From contig JANQPA010000014.1 in the NCBI GenBank assembly GCA_028285545.1, forward strand, positions 1 through 64,000: DNA of 64,000 nt. Direction: 5' to 3'. Position numbers and translations under genes: made by a program. A model generated the notes under the pieces. It ran no database searches and was not told the origin of the DNA. It saw nothing but the letters and a program-made list of their open reading frames with translations. Below, in pieces: positions 1 to 9,000 of the stretch; within the stretch, counting starts at the first letter, position 1; the number at the start of each line of letters is the position of its first letter. The DNA is from Saprospiraceae bacterium (GTDB lineage Bacteria > Bacteroidota > Bacteroidia > Chitinophagales > Saprospiraceae).

Positions 1-2143
1 GTACTAATTCTGATTTTAATTCTTTTTGAAGAACGGAAATTCCCGTTAAATAAGGCTTTGGTTGTTCCGGATTAGGCTTCAAATCTTTGGGGTCAGCTAT
101 CCAAATAGAATTACGCCCTCCCAGTACAAGTTCACCGCTTGGCAAAAAAGTAAAAGCATTAAATTCAAGGTCTTTTATTCCATATTGATAACTATAAGCT
201 TCAATTTTTATCTTATCGGGTGTGAACTTGTAGATTTGTTTTGGAGTTACCAGCCATACATTTCCCTGAGGATCTGTCCGCATATATAAAATTTGGGCAA
301 TACCAAATAATTTTTTGACATCATAAACGGCTACCAACCCTTTATGAGGTTGGTCTACCAAAGCAAATCCTAGTTTTGCATCAGGACTACTAACCCAAAC
401 CCTTCCATTTAAATCTTCTGAGAAAAACCTGGGATATTTTATAATTTTAGAAGATCCCATATCAGGTAAAAAATTCAAAATAGTATCCTTTTCTGTCAAG
501 TAAAGGCTATATCCTTCTTCGCGTCGAATCCAGATGTTCTTTTTACTATCTTCATATATTCTATTGATCAAACCAACGGTGTAGGGAAGTCCTTCAGGTT
601 CAAACTCACTTTTAAATTGTTTCCATTTATTTGTGGTCGTAGACCATTTGATTAATCCGCTGTTTCTAGTGCCAATCCACAAATTGTCATTGCTATCAAA
701 ATAAGCAATCCTCATTTGATTATAATGGATAGATTCTGGTATTGTAATTTCTTTAAAGGATCGTTCTGTCAGATTGTAAAGACAGAGTTGACTTGCATCA
801 ATTAGGTACCACTCCTCAGCTGATTTGACACCGACTCCATGGGATTGATAATGATTATTTGAATTGAGAAAGGGTTTAGGAATAGGTACTCTTAACCATT
901 TTTTGGTATTTATATCCAAGTGGTAGACGGCATCTACATCTCTTGCAACTACTGCCAAATCTCCAATCTTACTAGGAGATACCAGATAAAAGGCAAAGCC
1001 GGCACCTACTTCATTATAATCTCTAAAAGAATAATTGGTAAACTGTTGAAGGGTGGGGTCAAAAATATTAAGTCCATTGGAGGTTTTACCCCAGATTCTA
1101 TTTTCTTCATCTAGAAAGGTAATTCCATAAAATTGATCCTTTTGCCAATTATTGAATTTGACAGAACTTGTCATTTGGCTTTTAAGGTCATAGCTAAGCA
1201 TTCCCATAGAAGAGGAGATCCAAATTTCTCTTTCATTTTTTCTTTTTATATCAGCGGTGGGAGAAAGTACAATGGTTTTTGCTTCTGCTGAATTGCGATC
1301 ATCCAAAGGCAAAAGGGTGAGGTTTTGATTATAGGGATCAACAATTCTAACTCCTTTTGACCAGGCACCGGAATAAAGCCTTCCTTGATCATCCTGATAT
1401 AAATCCAAAAATACATTTTGGCCTGATTGTACATTAAAATCATCATCAGGAAAACAATACCATTTTAAATCATGACTATATTTGTTGATACGAAGAAGTC
1501 CCGACCTACTTCCTGCCCAAATGATGGAATCATTTTGATTATCCTGCATCATTTCATAAATCCTGTCTGCTCCTCGGGAAGAGTTGAAATATTGAGTTAC
1601 CTCTTCTGGGTTGACCCGGTAACATATGTAAGTATCCTCTTTTGGATTATATCTGATAATTCCCTGATTGGTAGTTCCCATCCAGATATCTCCATCTGCT
1701 GTCCTATAAAAAGAGAAAATGCCGGTATAACCATCAGCAATAATGCTATCCCTCAAAACACAGTCTTCCATTTGATAGTTTGTTAGCTTCCCAGTCTTAA
1801 ATTCATAAATTGACCAACCGGTATGATTGCCAATCCAAAGCCTTGAACTATCGGCCAATAAACTATTCACACGACCATCCTGGAGGCTTTCAGGATCTTT
1901 TACATCTTGTAGAATATTTAAAAAACTGGAACCATCGAAGCGACTCACCCCACTATTGGTGGCTATCCAAATGAAACCATGAGGATCTTTGACTATATCT
2001 CTTACGTGATTACCCGCTAGTCCGTCTTCCATGGTGAGGACGGATGGCTCGTCGATTTTGATCTGTGCAAAGGAATTCCCCTGCCAGAAAAAGAACGAAA
2101 AAATCAGCCATTTGAGGATGCGGGTGTGAATTCTTTTGTTCAA
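1..2143 (-). CDS. Two-component regulator propeller sensor (partial, 3' end outside window)
   Basis: The frame is open for about 714 codons from 2143 to the window edge. It starts with a signal peptide rich in Trp/Phe that ends FAQ, followed by repeated blades of the Reg_prop type such as GFIWIATNSGVSRFDG, DIWMGTTNQGIIRY and NLWIGTRNSGLIKW. These form a periplasmic beta-propeller sensor; in Bacteroidota such propellers normally continue into a Y_Y_Y domain, a membrane helix and a histidine kinase or LytTR/AraC output, which would lie outside the window. The start is probably TTG at 2143 (CTG at 2146 is the only other choice), because a stop codon lies just upstream in frame and there is no ATG before the signal peptide. 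The ligand is unknown. Confidence is high for the sensor family and low for the missing output domain. Confidence 0.85.
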   Translation of the reverse strand, partial: MNKRIHTRILKWLIFSFFFWQGNSFAQIKIDEPSVLTMEDGLAGNHVRDIVKDPHGFIWIATNSGVSRFDGSSFLNILQDVKDPESLQDGRVNSLLADSSRLWIGNHTGWSIYEFKTGKLTNYQMEDCVLRDSIIADGYTGIFSFYRTADGDIWMGTTNQGIIRYNPKEDTYICYRVNPEEVTQYFNSSRGADRIYEMMQDNQNDSIIWAGSRSGLLRINKYSHDLKWYCFPDDDFNVQSGQNVFLDLYQDDQGRLYSGAWSKGVRIVDPYNQNLTLLPLDDRNSAEAKTIVLSPTADIKRKNEREIWISSSMGMLSYDLKSQMTSSVKFNNWQKDQFYGITFLDEENRIWGKTSNGLNIFDPTLQQFTNYSFRDYNEVGAGFAFYLVSPSKIGDLAVVARDVDAVYHLDINTKKWLRVPIPKPFLNSNNHYQSHGVGVKSAEEWYLIDASQLCLYNLTERSFKEITIPESIHYNQMRIAYFDSNDNLWIGTRNSGLIKWSTTTNKWKQFKSEFEPEGLPYTVGLINRIYEDSKKNIWIRREEGYSLYLTEKDTILNFLPDMGSSKIIKYPRFFSEDLNGRVWVSSPDAKLGFALVDQPHKGLVAVYDVKKLFGIAQILYMRTDPQGNVWLVTPKQIYKFTPDKIKIEAYSYQYGIKDLEFNAFTFLPSGELVLGGRNSIWIADPKDLKPNPEQPKPYLTGISVLQKELKSELV

Positions 2144-2396
2144 CAGTTAAATATTTAGATTGATAAGTTAGTTATTTTTCTAATAATAATCATGCCCTGA
2201 CTGAGTGAATGGGTAGTTATTATGTGTGGAGGACTCTTCTATTTGAGTGAAAGAAATCAAGCAGAAAACAAGGATGCCTTGATGCTTCTACTCAGTAAAC
2301 TCCCAAACCCACGAATGATAAGAGTCTTCTCCATCATTTAGTGTTTAAGGATGCCTGAATTTCCACTAAACTTGTGTCATAACAAAAGCACAAGAC

Positions 2397-3710
2397 ATGC
2401 ATACCATTACGTATTCAGGAATTAATCGAGAAGTTTGTTTTGAGGGAAGAGACCGGTCTCTGCTGGATATATCAGTGGAGCAAAAAATTCCTCACCTGCA
2501 TGAATGCGGGGGTAATGGGCATTGTACTACCTGCAGAGTTAGAGTAATTGAAGGAAGTAAAAATCTTTCCAGACCTACTAGGAAGGAAAAAATTATGGCT
2601 GATCTAAGAAGATGGGATCCATCAGTTAGACTTGCCTGCCAATGTTATCCGGAGGGGGATGTAGAAATCCAACGTTTGGTATGGACCAGTGGAGAGATCA
2701 ATAAACTACAATTGGAAACAGTGCCGGAAGGGGAAGCGGAGGAAAGAGCCATTGCGATCATGTTTTGTGATATGCGCAACTTTACCAAACTCACCTCCCA
2801 TAATTCTTCTTTTGATATGGCTCATATCCTGAATAGGTTTTATACCGTTTTGGGTGATCCCATATTAATGAATAATGGAGTGATATATCAGTATGTGGGG
2901 GACGAAATTGTTGGAATATTCGGTACTTCAGGAGGAACCAAAGAAAAAAACTGCCTTGATGCAATTAGGGCTGCCATGGGGATGAAATATGCTATTAGCC
3001 GTCTGAATGGCATGGAACTTCAGGATTTTGATACACAAATTAAGGTAGGCATCAGTCTACATTTTGGAAGGGCATACATCGGATATCTGGGGCACCCTAA
3101 ACATCGTCAATTTGCAGTGATAGGAGATCCTGTAAATGTAGCAAGCCGTATTCAGGAACTAACCAAAGAAACCCAATCCGGTATTCTCATTTCTAAATCC
3201 GTCTATAATAGTGCCCCTGAAGGACATTTGAAAATAAATCAGGTTATAGAGCGTGAACTGCGTGGGAAAGATGAACCATTTGAACTTTATGAGCTGGCAG
3301 ATTTTGCCCAACCAGATATACATCTTGAGCTGCAATCTTCTCTGGATTTTATTCTTCAAAATACAGAAAGGTTTAGTGATCGATTTTATAACAAAGTATT
3401 TTCCAGAAAACCAGAAGTAAAAAAACTGTTCCATACTGATATGAAAACCCAGGGTCGCTTGGTGACACACATGATCGCAGGGATCGTGTATTCTCTTAGC
3501 CGCCCCGAACACTTGAAAATGGGCTTGTCTAATCTGGGTAAAAGTCATGAAAAATATGGGGTTCGAAAAGAATACTATCCGATAGTACTAGAATGTCTGA
3601 TGGAGACAATTCGGGAAGAAATGGGTGAAAGCTATACAGAGCGGATAGGAGAGGCCTGGAGAAAAGGCCTGGGTCTGGTAATGGAATTAATGAAAAATTG
3701 GCAGAATTAA
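2397..3710 (+). CDS. Ferredoxin-adenylate/guanylate cyclase-globin fusion protein
   Basis: This 437-residue soluble protein has three domains. Residues 1-95 are a [2Fe-2S] ferredoxin with the cluster motif CGGNGHCTTC (C37, C43, C46) and C81. Residues 115-290 are a class III nucleotide cyclase with metal-binding D125 (FCDMRNF) and D169 (GDEIVG), and the N247/R251 pair in VNVASR. Residues 310-437 are a globin resembling flavohaemoglobin, with probable proximal H384 in SHEKYGVRKEYYPIV and CD1-type F345. The usual adenine-reading Lys and Asp appear to be Q165 and A240, so ATP versus GTP preference cannot be told. The likely role is making cyclic nucleotide in response to redox state and O2, NO or CO; that is inferred from the architecture. 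It probably shares a transcript with the next gene (40 bp gap). There is no signal peptide or membrane helix. Confidence 0.88.
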   Translation: MHTITYSGINREVCFEGRDRSLLDISVEQKIPHLHECGGNGHCTTCRVRVIEGSKNLSRPTRKEKIMADLRRWDPSVRLACQCYPEGDVEIQRLVWTSGEINKLQLETVPEGEAEERAIAIMFCDMRNFTKLTSHNSSFDMAHILNRFYTVLGDPILMNNGVIYQYVGDEIVGIFGTSGGTKEKNCLDAIRAAMGMKYAISRLNGMELQDFDTQIKVGISLHFGRAYIGYLGHPKHRQFAVIGDPVNVASRIQELTKETQSGILISKSVYNSAPEGHLKINQVIERELRGKDEPFELYELADFAQPDIHLELQSSLDFILQNTERFSDRFYNKVFSRKPEVKKLFHTDMKTQGRLVTHMIAGIVYSLSRPEHLKMGLSNLGKSHEKYGVRKEYYPIVLECLMETIREEMGESYTERIGEAWRKGLGLVMELMKNWQN

Positions 3711-3750
3711 TAAACAATCTACCTTCTCTTTAAACTAAAAAAACAAAATT

Positions 3751-4527
3751 ATGAAGCGGTATCTTTTTTTGTTGTTTGGTGTTGTTGCCTATCTCATATT
3801 TTTTGGCACCATTCTTTATGCAATCGGTTTTATAGGCAATATTATTGTACCCAAAGCCATGGATGGAATTCCTGAATTACCTTTATGGCAAGCTCTTTTA
3901 ATTGATGCAGGACTACTTGGAATTTTTGCCCTACAACATAGCGGCATGGCAAGACCAGCTTTCAAAAAGTGGTTTACACGAGTAATTCCTGAAGAAATTG
4001 AACGATCCACTTATGTCCTCATCTCGAGCCTCTTGTTAATCTTGTTATTCTGGCAATGGCAGCCCTTAGGAGGAGTGGTATGGACAATCGAAGGCGCAAC
4101 AGCTAAAACCATTATCTGGGTTCTGTTTGCTCTTGGATGGGTAATCCTCTTTGCTAGTACTTTTTTAATCAATCATTTTGATTTATTCGGACTTCGCCAA
4201 GTGTGGCTGGCCTTTCGGAAAAAACCTTACACAGACCTGAAATTTAATGTTCCAATTCTTTATCGTTACGTTCGACACCCTCTATATTTTGGTTTTATCG
4301 TGGCCTTTTGGTCCACTCCAAATATGACCATTACTCATTTGGTATTTGCTCTTGCCTGTACAGGATATATCCTGGTGGGTATTTATCTGGAGGAAAAAGA
4401 TTTAATAGCAAGATTTGGAGATAAATATCTTAGTTATAAAAAGCAAGTCCCCATGCTTATTCCATCACCATTTAAAAGATTTAAAAAGAATAAATCATCT
4501 AATACTGAAACCTTGGAAGTTGCTTAA
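3751..4527 (+). CDS. mddA: MddA-like membrane methyltransferase (NnrU/ICMT superfamily)
   Basis: This is a 258-residue protein with about five to six hydrophobic helices. It resembles methanethiol S-methyltransferase MddA of the NnrU/isoprenylcysteine methyltransferase superfamily, which makes dimethyl sulfide from methanethiol using S-adenosylmethionine. Supporting signs are the ALQHSGMARPAFKKW segment near residues 60-75, the C-terminal RYVRHPLYFGF motif typical of the SAM-binding region, and the terminal YLEEKDLIARFGDKY segment common in this superfamily. The substrate cannot be proven from sequence, since other members methylate different thiols. It follows the ferredoxin-cyclase-globin gene by 40 bp on the same strand, so the two may be co-expressed, perhaps linked by redox or sulfur chemistry (inference). 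The hairpin at 4547-4572 lies just after it. Confidence 0.7.
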   Translation: MKRYLFLLFGVVAYLIFFGTILYAIGFIGNIIVPKAMDGIPELPLWQALLIDAGLLGIFALQHSGMARPAFKKWFTRVIPEEIERSTYVLISSLLLILLFWQWQPLGGVVWTIEGATAKTIIWVLFALGWVILFASTFLINHFDLFGLRQVWLAFRKKPYTDLKFNVPILYRYVRHPLYFGFIVAFWSTPNMTITHLVFALACTGYILVGIYLEEKDLIARFGDKYLSYKKQVPMLIPSPFKRFKKNKSSNTETLEVA

Positions 4528-4546
4528 AACAAATTCAAAATCAGCT

Positions 4547-4572
4547 CAGGTGTGCTTTTAATGGCACACCTG
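4547..4572. terminator. Hairpin between convergent genes
   Basis: A perfect 9-bp inverted repeat, CAGGTGTGC / GCACACCTG, with an 8-nt loop lies between the convergent methyltransferase and alpha/beta hydrolase genes. It has no clear U-tract on either strand, so it is only a candidate terminator or RNA 3'-end stabiliser. Confidence 0.5.
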
Positions 4573-4632
4573 AAACAAAACCCATAAAAATGAAATTTTG
4601 GAACCATTCTTTTCTCAGATATTTTCTTGGAA

Positions 4633-5922
4633 TTAATTGTTCTGAATACCATGTCTTTCGAACCATTTTCCAATTAAATGAAGCATCTCAGGATGTTTTT
4701 CGGGCCATTGAAGACGCCCCCACTGATCATAGCCAATATTCAATTCCTGATTATGGCCGACATCGGGAATTTGATAAATCTCGTAGTCCGTAAATCCGGA
4801 TTGCTTAAAGTAATATTTAAGCATTGGCATCATAACCTGAGGAGGAGTTATCGGGTCCTCCTCACCATAAATATATAAACCTGGAATTTTAACCTTTGTG
4901 AGGTGTTTTTCAGGAAGAAACTGATCAAATGTAGCCCGCCACCATTTTAAATCTTCTTCTGTTCTGGGCATATCGATGTACTTTCCCCATGTTTTTTCTT
5001 CAGCAGCTTTGGCTTCAGTAGCTAAGACTTTCCAATTTCTACCCGTCCTGATGTAGTAAAAATATAGTTGCTGATAGGCCAGTGCCTCTTGAATTTCATC
5101 CATCGATCTACCATCGCGAATCATCCGCGTTCTCAAAGCAAGATATTCTTGCTCAATTACTTCTACAGAAGAGCAGGAGCTAAGCATCAAAAAGTCAACA
5201 TCCTTGTTTTCCTCCTGAATAATAAAGGACACATAACAAGCCTGGCTACCACCACCCAGAATAATTTTATCTGAGTCGATAAAGCTTTCACTTTTTACCT
5301 TATTTATTAAAGCTATCGCATCATTTGCCAATTGATCAAAACTTGCGTCAGAAATGTGACCACTGGATTGTCCCTCACCTCTCCGGTCATAAATGATTAC
5401 GGCTATCCCTTTTCTTGCAAAATAGTCTGCCCAGGATCTATATTCCCAAGATCTTATGGTTCCGGTAGCGCTACCATGAAGCCTGATCATAAGTGGGAAT
5501 GGGCCTCCCTGGCTGGGGACATATATTTTTCCTTTCAATACCGCATGGTCAATATTCCATTCAATATCTTGGATATTGTAAGGGGGTGGAGAATCCTCTT
5601 CCAATAAGACGGAAATATTGATATTTAAAGATTTGAGTTTATCGTCCACCCTTAAAAGGCTATGCTTTCCCAGTCCAAAGGGCAATTCTATAAGGAGTGT
5701 ATCTTTAAGCTGGCTGGCTTTTATGGGTTCTTGGGCATAAATCAGGCTAGGTAAACTCAGGAGCACAGGATTTTCTCTATTTCCAAAATTAACCTGAAGT
5801 TTCATTGGCCATGAACTATTTTTATACTCAATAAATCCAGTCCAGTGGCCATCAAAAGAGGATTGACAAAATGATCCTTGTATTCCGAGGAAGAGTGTCC
5901 ATAAAATAAGTATCTTTTTCAT
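4633..5922 (-). CDS. Secreted alpha/beta hydrolase
   Basis: This 429-residue protein has a signal peptide (MKKILILWTLFLGIQGSFCQ). The N-terminal ~130 residues form a beta-rich region seen in Bacteroidota serine hydrolases of this type, followed by a dienelactone-hydrolase-like alpha/beta fold. PLMIRLHGSATG fits the oxyanion-hole strand and YDRRGEGQSSG the usual post-beta4 motif. The probable nucleophile is the serine in GGGSQA, an atypical G-x-S-x-A elbow. Probable acid and base are the Asp in YGEEDPITPP and the His in VGHNQELN. It should act in the periplasm or at the cell surface on an ester or peptide; the substrate is unknown. It is divergent from the CadC-like regulator at 6040, so that regulator might control it (inference). 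Confidence 0.85.
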   Translation of the reverse strand: MKKILILWTLFLGIQGSFCQSSFDGHWTGFIEYKNSSWPMKLQVNFGNRENPVLLSLPSLIYAQEPIKASQLKDTLLIELPFGLGKHSLLRVDDKLKSLNINISVLLEEDSPPPYNIQDIEWNIDHAVLKGKIYVPSQGGPFPLMIRLHGSATGTIRSWEYRSWADYFARKGIAVIIYDRRGEGQSSGHISDASFDQLANDAIALINKVKSESFIDSDKIILGGGSQACYVSFIIQEENKDVDFLMLSSCSSVEVIEQEYLALRTRMIRDGRSMDEIQEALAYQQLYFYYIRTGRNWKVLATEAKAAEEKTWGKYIDMPRTEEDLKWWRATFDQFLPEKHLTKVKIPGLYIYGEEDPITPPQVMMPMLKYYFKQSGFTDYEIYQIPDVGHNQELNIGYDQWGRLQWPEKHPEMLHLIGKWFERHGIQNN

Positions 5923-6027
5923 GTAGTTTTAGGCTCAAGTTCTAATCTATAACTTGAATTGACTGAAAAAACACCTTTGGTTTTCCTATGGAAAATCTAA
6001 GGATGTAGTTTCTATCCTTTTAAACTC

Positions 6028-6035
6028 TAACTTTG
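6028..6035 (+). promoter_or_regulatory. TAnnTTTG -7 element, possible leaderless start
   Basis: TAACTTTG matches the Bacteroidota -7 consensus, but it ends only four bases before the ATG at 6040. If functional, transcription would begin at about the start codon. No TTG element is visible at the right distance upstream, so this may be a chance match. Confidence 0.3.
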
Positions 6036-6039
6036 AAGC

Positions 6040-6543
6040 ATGTCATTAGCATCAAATTATCGCATAGGTGATTTTCGGGTCAATCTAAGATCCAATGAAT
6101 TATTTGATATGAAAAATGAGAAAGCTGCCAAAGCTATCAAGGTAGAACCAAGAGTAATGAAAGTATTAGAAATTCTAATCCGTAATAGCCCTGATCTAGT
6201 TACGAGACAGGAACTGATCGAAGAAGTTTGGGATAACTACGGCGGTGCCGAAGATGCACTAAATCAGGCGGTTTCACAATTGCGCAAAATCCTGAATGAT
6301 AAAGACAAGAAAAACCGGATTATTGAAACCATCCCCAAAAAAGGGTATCGGCTAAATAGGATAGAAGAGGTGAAAAAGAAAGGCAACCATAATATTATTC
6401 TGTATGCTATTTTTTCTTTCCTAATAATCCTTCTGCTTATTCTTTTAATAAAAAACAGGTCACCTGGCCCAGTACCTGCCCCGGAGGCACCCCAAAATAC
6501 TTCTCAACAAGAAAATAATATGAATCATAAGCGTCCCAGATGA
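6040..6543 (+). CDS. CadC/ToxR-like membrane-anchored winged-helix regulator
   Basis: This 167-residue protein carries an OmpR-type winged-helix DNA-binding domain at residues ~5-108, with LVTRQELIEEVW and the NAV/NQAVSQLRKILND recognition-helix region, ending in the hallmark IETIPKKGYRL. One hydrophobic segment follows (NIILYAIFSFLIILLLILLI, ~residues 118-137) and then a short Pro-rich tail. It is therefore a one-component regulator tethered to the inner membrane, like CadC/ToxR, but with only about 30 residues beyond the membrane and no periplasmic sensor domain. The signal may come through a partner protein. It sits between the divergent hydrolase gene and the downstream penicillin-acylase gene, which are candidate targets by position only. 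Confidence 0.85.
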   Translation: MSLASNYRIGDFRVNLRSNELFDMKNEKAAKAIKVEPRVMKVLEILIRNSPDLVTRQELIEEVWDNYGGAEDALNQAVSQLRKILNDKDKKNRIIETIPKKGYRLNRIEEVKKKGNHNIILYAIFSFLIILLLILLIKNRSPGPVPAPEAPQNTSQQENNMNHKRPR

Positions 6544-6648
6544 ATGCTCAGCTGGAAAGTCTAGGGTTTATCGTTCTAACTTAATTTAAATCGCCAATAA
6601 ATTAATTATATTTCAGGATTGAATCATCCTAACTAAAGTCAACAATCC

Positions 6649-8829
6649 ATGAAATACCTTTCATTTTTATTAGCTTTTATCTTCTTTATTCCATTAAATG
6701 CGCAGAATTTTTCCTCACAGGAAATAGCCAAATGGGAAGCACAAGCTCAGCGGATAACAATTTATCGGGACAACTGGGGCATACCTCATATTTATGGCAA
6801 AACTGATGCTGATGCCGTTTTTGGGATGCTCTATGTACAATGTGAGGATGATTTCCCACGAATTGAAAGAAATTATTTGTTCGGCACCGGCCAAATGGCA
6901 GAAGCTTATGGCAAGGATTTTATCTATCAGGATTTAAGAGCTCAAATGTATTTTGATAGTCTCCAGGCAAAAGCACTTTATGAGAAGAGCCCAAAATGGA
7001 TGAAAGACCTTTGTAATGCCTTTGCAGATGGCATTAATTATTATCTGTATACTCACCCTGAAGTTAAACCGGATCTAATTACTCGATTTCAACCCTGGAT
7101 GCCCTTTACTTTTAGTGAAGGAAGCATTGGTGGGGACATTGAAAGGGTTTCAACCAGAGGCCTGGAAGCATTTTATGGCAATGGCTACCAGTCATATGTC
7201 GAGCCAGTCAAACTATATGATGATGAAGAACCCAGAGGATCTAATGGATTTTCCATCGCTCCTTCCAAAAGTGCCAGTGGAAATTCCTTGTTTTTGATCA
7301 ATCCACATACTTCTTTTTATTTTAGGTCAGAATTACATATGGTCAGTGAACAAGGCCTGAATGCTTATGGCGCGGTGACCTGGGGCCAATTTTTTATTTA
7401 TCAGGGATTTAATGAGAATTGTGGATGGATGCATACTTCTACCCGAGCAGATTGTATTGATCAGGCTTTAGAGACCGTGTCAAAAAATGGAGATAAATAT
7501 TCCTACCATTATGGGAATGAGCAAAGACCAATGGGGGAAAAGAAAATAACGGTGCGATATAAAGATGGAAATCAGGTTAAAGAAAGGTCGTTTACTACTT
7601 ATTATACTCACCGAGGTCCCATTGTCAGAAAAGAAGGAGATCGATGGGTGAGTTTTCGCATTATGGTCAGACCATTAGATGCCTTGAAACAGTCTTATTT
7701 ACGTACAAAAGCTAAAGGATTTAACAGCTTTAATAAGACCATGAAAATCCGAACCAACTCCTCTAATAACACCGTTTATGCTGATAAGCAGGGGAATATA
7801 GCCTATTGGCATGGTAACTATATGCCAAAAAGAGATCCCTCCTTTGATTACAGCGGTACTGTGGATGGAACCAACCCTAAAACAGATTGGGATGGTTTGC
7901 ACAAAGTAAAGGATATGATTGTGGTCCGTAATCCAGCCAGCGGTTGGATCCAAAACTGCAATGCTACTCCATTTACTGTAGCCGGGAATAGTAGCCCCAA
8001 AGCAGAGGATTATCCTGTATATATGGCTCCTGATAGAGAAAATTTTAGAGGAATCAATGCGGTTAAAGTATTGGGCAGCAGAAATTCCTACACATTAGAT
8101 GATTTAATCAATGCCGCAAATGATCCTTATCTGGCAGCCTTCGAAAAACTGGTCCCTGCCTTAACCGCAGCTTTTGATAGAGTAGGGGATAGAGGCAATG
8201 CAGATGTTGAGGATGCCATTTCTTTACTCAAAAATTGGGATATTAATTATGGAGAAAAATCTATCCCTACCTCCCTGGCTATCTATTGGGCAGAAAAATT
8301 GATTAGAAAGGTCCGCCCCAGGTTGTCAGCAGAGGATCGCCAATTGATGATGGATGCCTACCTTATAAAGGGAAGTACTGATGCAGAAAAAATTGTTACC
8401 CTTAAGGAAGCTATGGATCAGCTTGCAAATGAATTTGGTACCTGGAAAACTCCATGGGGAGAAATCAATCGATTCCAACGTTTAACAGGAAAAATTCAGG
8501 AAACTTATGATGATAATAAAGAAAGTATTCCTGTTGGCTTTACTTCCTCACGCTGGGGTTCCTTGGCTGCTTATGGAGCACGCAGTTACCCTAATACCAA
8601 CCGTCGTTATGGTACAAGCGGCAATAGTTTTGTAGCAGTGGTGGAATTTGGCCCGCGTCTGATCGCCCGCTCAGTAGTAAGTGGTGGACAAAGTAATGAC
8701 CCCGATTCTCCTCATTTTACCGATCAGGCAGCACTCTATGCCAAAGGACAATTTAAAGATGTATATTATTACAAAGAGGATGTTTTGAAAAATGTAGAAG
8801 AGGAATATCGTCCTGGCAAAAGGAAGTAG
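6649..8829 (+). CDS. Penicillin acylase family (Ntn-hydrolase) amidase, secreted
   Basis: This 726-residue protein has a signal peptide ending LNAQ. It is a penicillin amidase / acyl-homoserine-lactone acylase family member. The N-terminal part holds VYRDNWGIPHIYGKTDADAVFG-like sequence (starting near residue 37), the classic A-chain opening. A spacer leads to G197-S198 in PRGSNGF, where these enzymes cut themselves and expose the catalytic serine as the new B-chain N-terminus; SIAPSKSASGNSLFLINPH follows as expected. Length fits the family. It should hydrolyse an amide bond in the periplasm. The substrate could be N-acyl-homoserine lactones, beta-lactams or acyl-peptides and cannot be decided here. 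The CadC-like regulator lies 105 bp upstream on the same strand. Confidence 0.9.
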   Translation: MKYLSFLLAFIFFIPLNAQNFSSQEIAKWEAQAQRITIYRDNWGIPHIYGKTDADAVFGMLYVQCEDDFPRIERNYLFGTGQMAEAYGKDFIYQDLRAQMYFDSLQAKALYEKSPKWMKDLCNAFADGINYYLYTHPEVKPDLITRFQPWMPFTFSEGSIGGDIERVSTRGLEAFYGNGYQSYVEPVKLYDDEEPRGSNGFSIAPSKSASGNSLFLINPHTSFYFRSELHMVSEQGLNAYGAVTWGQFFIYQGFNENCGWMHTSTRADCIDQALETVSKNGDKYSYHYGNEQRPMGEKKITVRYKDGNQVKERSFTTYYTHRGPIVRKEGDRWVSFRIMVRPLDALKQSYLRTKAKGFNSFNKTMKIRTNSSNNTVYADKQGNIAYWHGNYMPKRDPSFDYSGTVDGTNPKTDWDGLHKVKDMIVVRNPASGWIQNCNATPFTVAGNSSPKAEDYPVYMAPDRENFRGINAVKVLGSRNSYTLDDLINAANDPYLAAFEKLVPALTAAFDRVGDRGNADVEDAISLLKNWDINYGEKSIPTSLAIYWAEKLIRKVRPRLSAEDRQLMMDAYLIKGSTDAEKIVTLKEAMDQLANEFGTWKTPWGEINRFQRLTGKIQETYDDNKESIPVGFTSSRWGSLAAYGARSYPNTNRRYGTSGNSFVAVVEFGPRLIARSVVSGGQSNDPDSPHFTDQAALYAKGQFKDVYYYKEDVLKNVEEEYRPGKRK

Positions 8830-9000
8830 ATGAGTAGATTGGTGAATTTGCAGATTTGCAGTTTGTTTGATTCTACAATCCTGCTATGGTATGATTTTTT
8901 AATGAGTAGATATGCAGATGGGTAAATGTGCAGATGACTTAATATTAGGATTCTGTGATGCTATGAATTTTTAAAGAGTAAATTTGCGAGATTTGCGGTA
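8830..9000. repeat. Intergenic word-repeat array, family A
   Basis: This non-coding stretch repeats a small vocabulary of words: gagtagat, gcagatttgc, gcagatgggtaaatgtgc, gagtaaatttgc. Two blocks, about 8877-8935 and 8949-9000, look like diverged direct repeats of each other. The same vocabulary reappears at 52583-52690, 44 kb away. It lies at a convergent junction between the acylase and GH2 genes. The rest of the gap (9001-9100) shows nothing recognisable. Confidence 0.7.

Noticed and set aside
4590-4793. 67-codon plus-strand ORF
   Set aside because: It lies antisense to the alpha/beta hydrolase gene, has no recognisable domain and begins next to the hairpin; the hydrolase frame explains the sequence.
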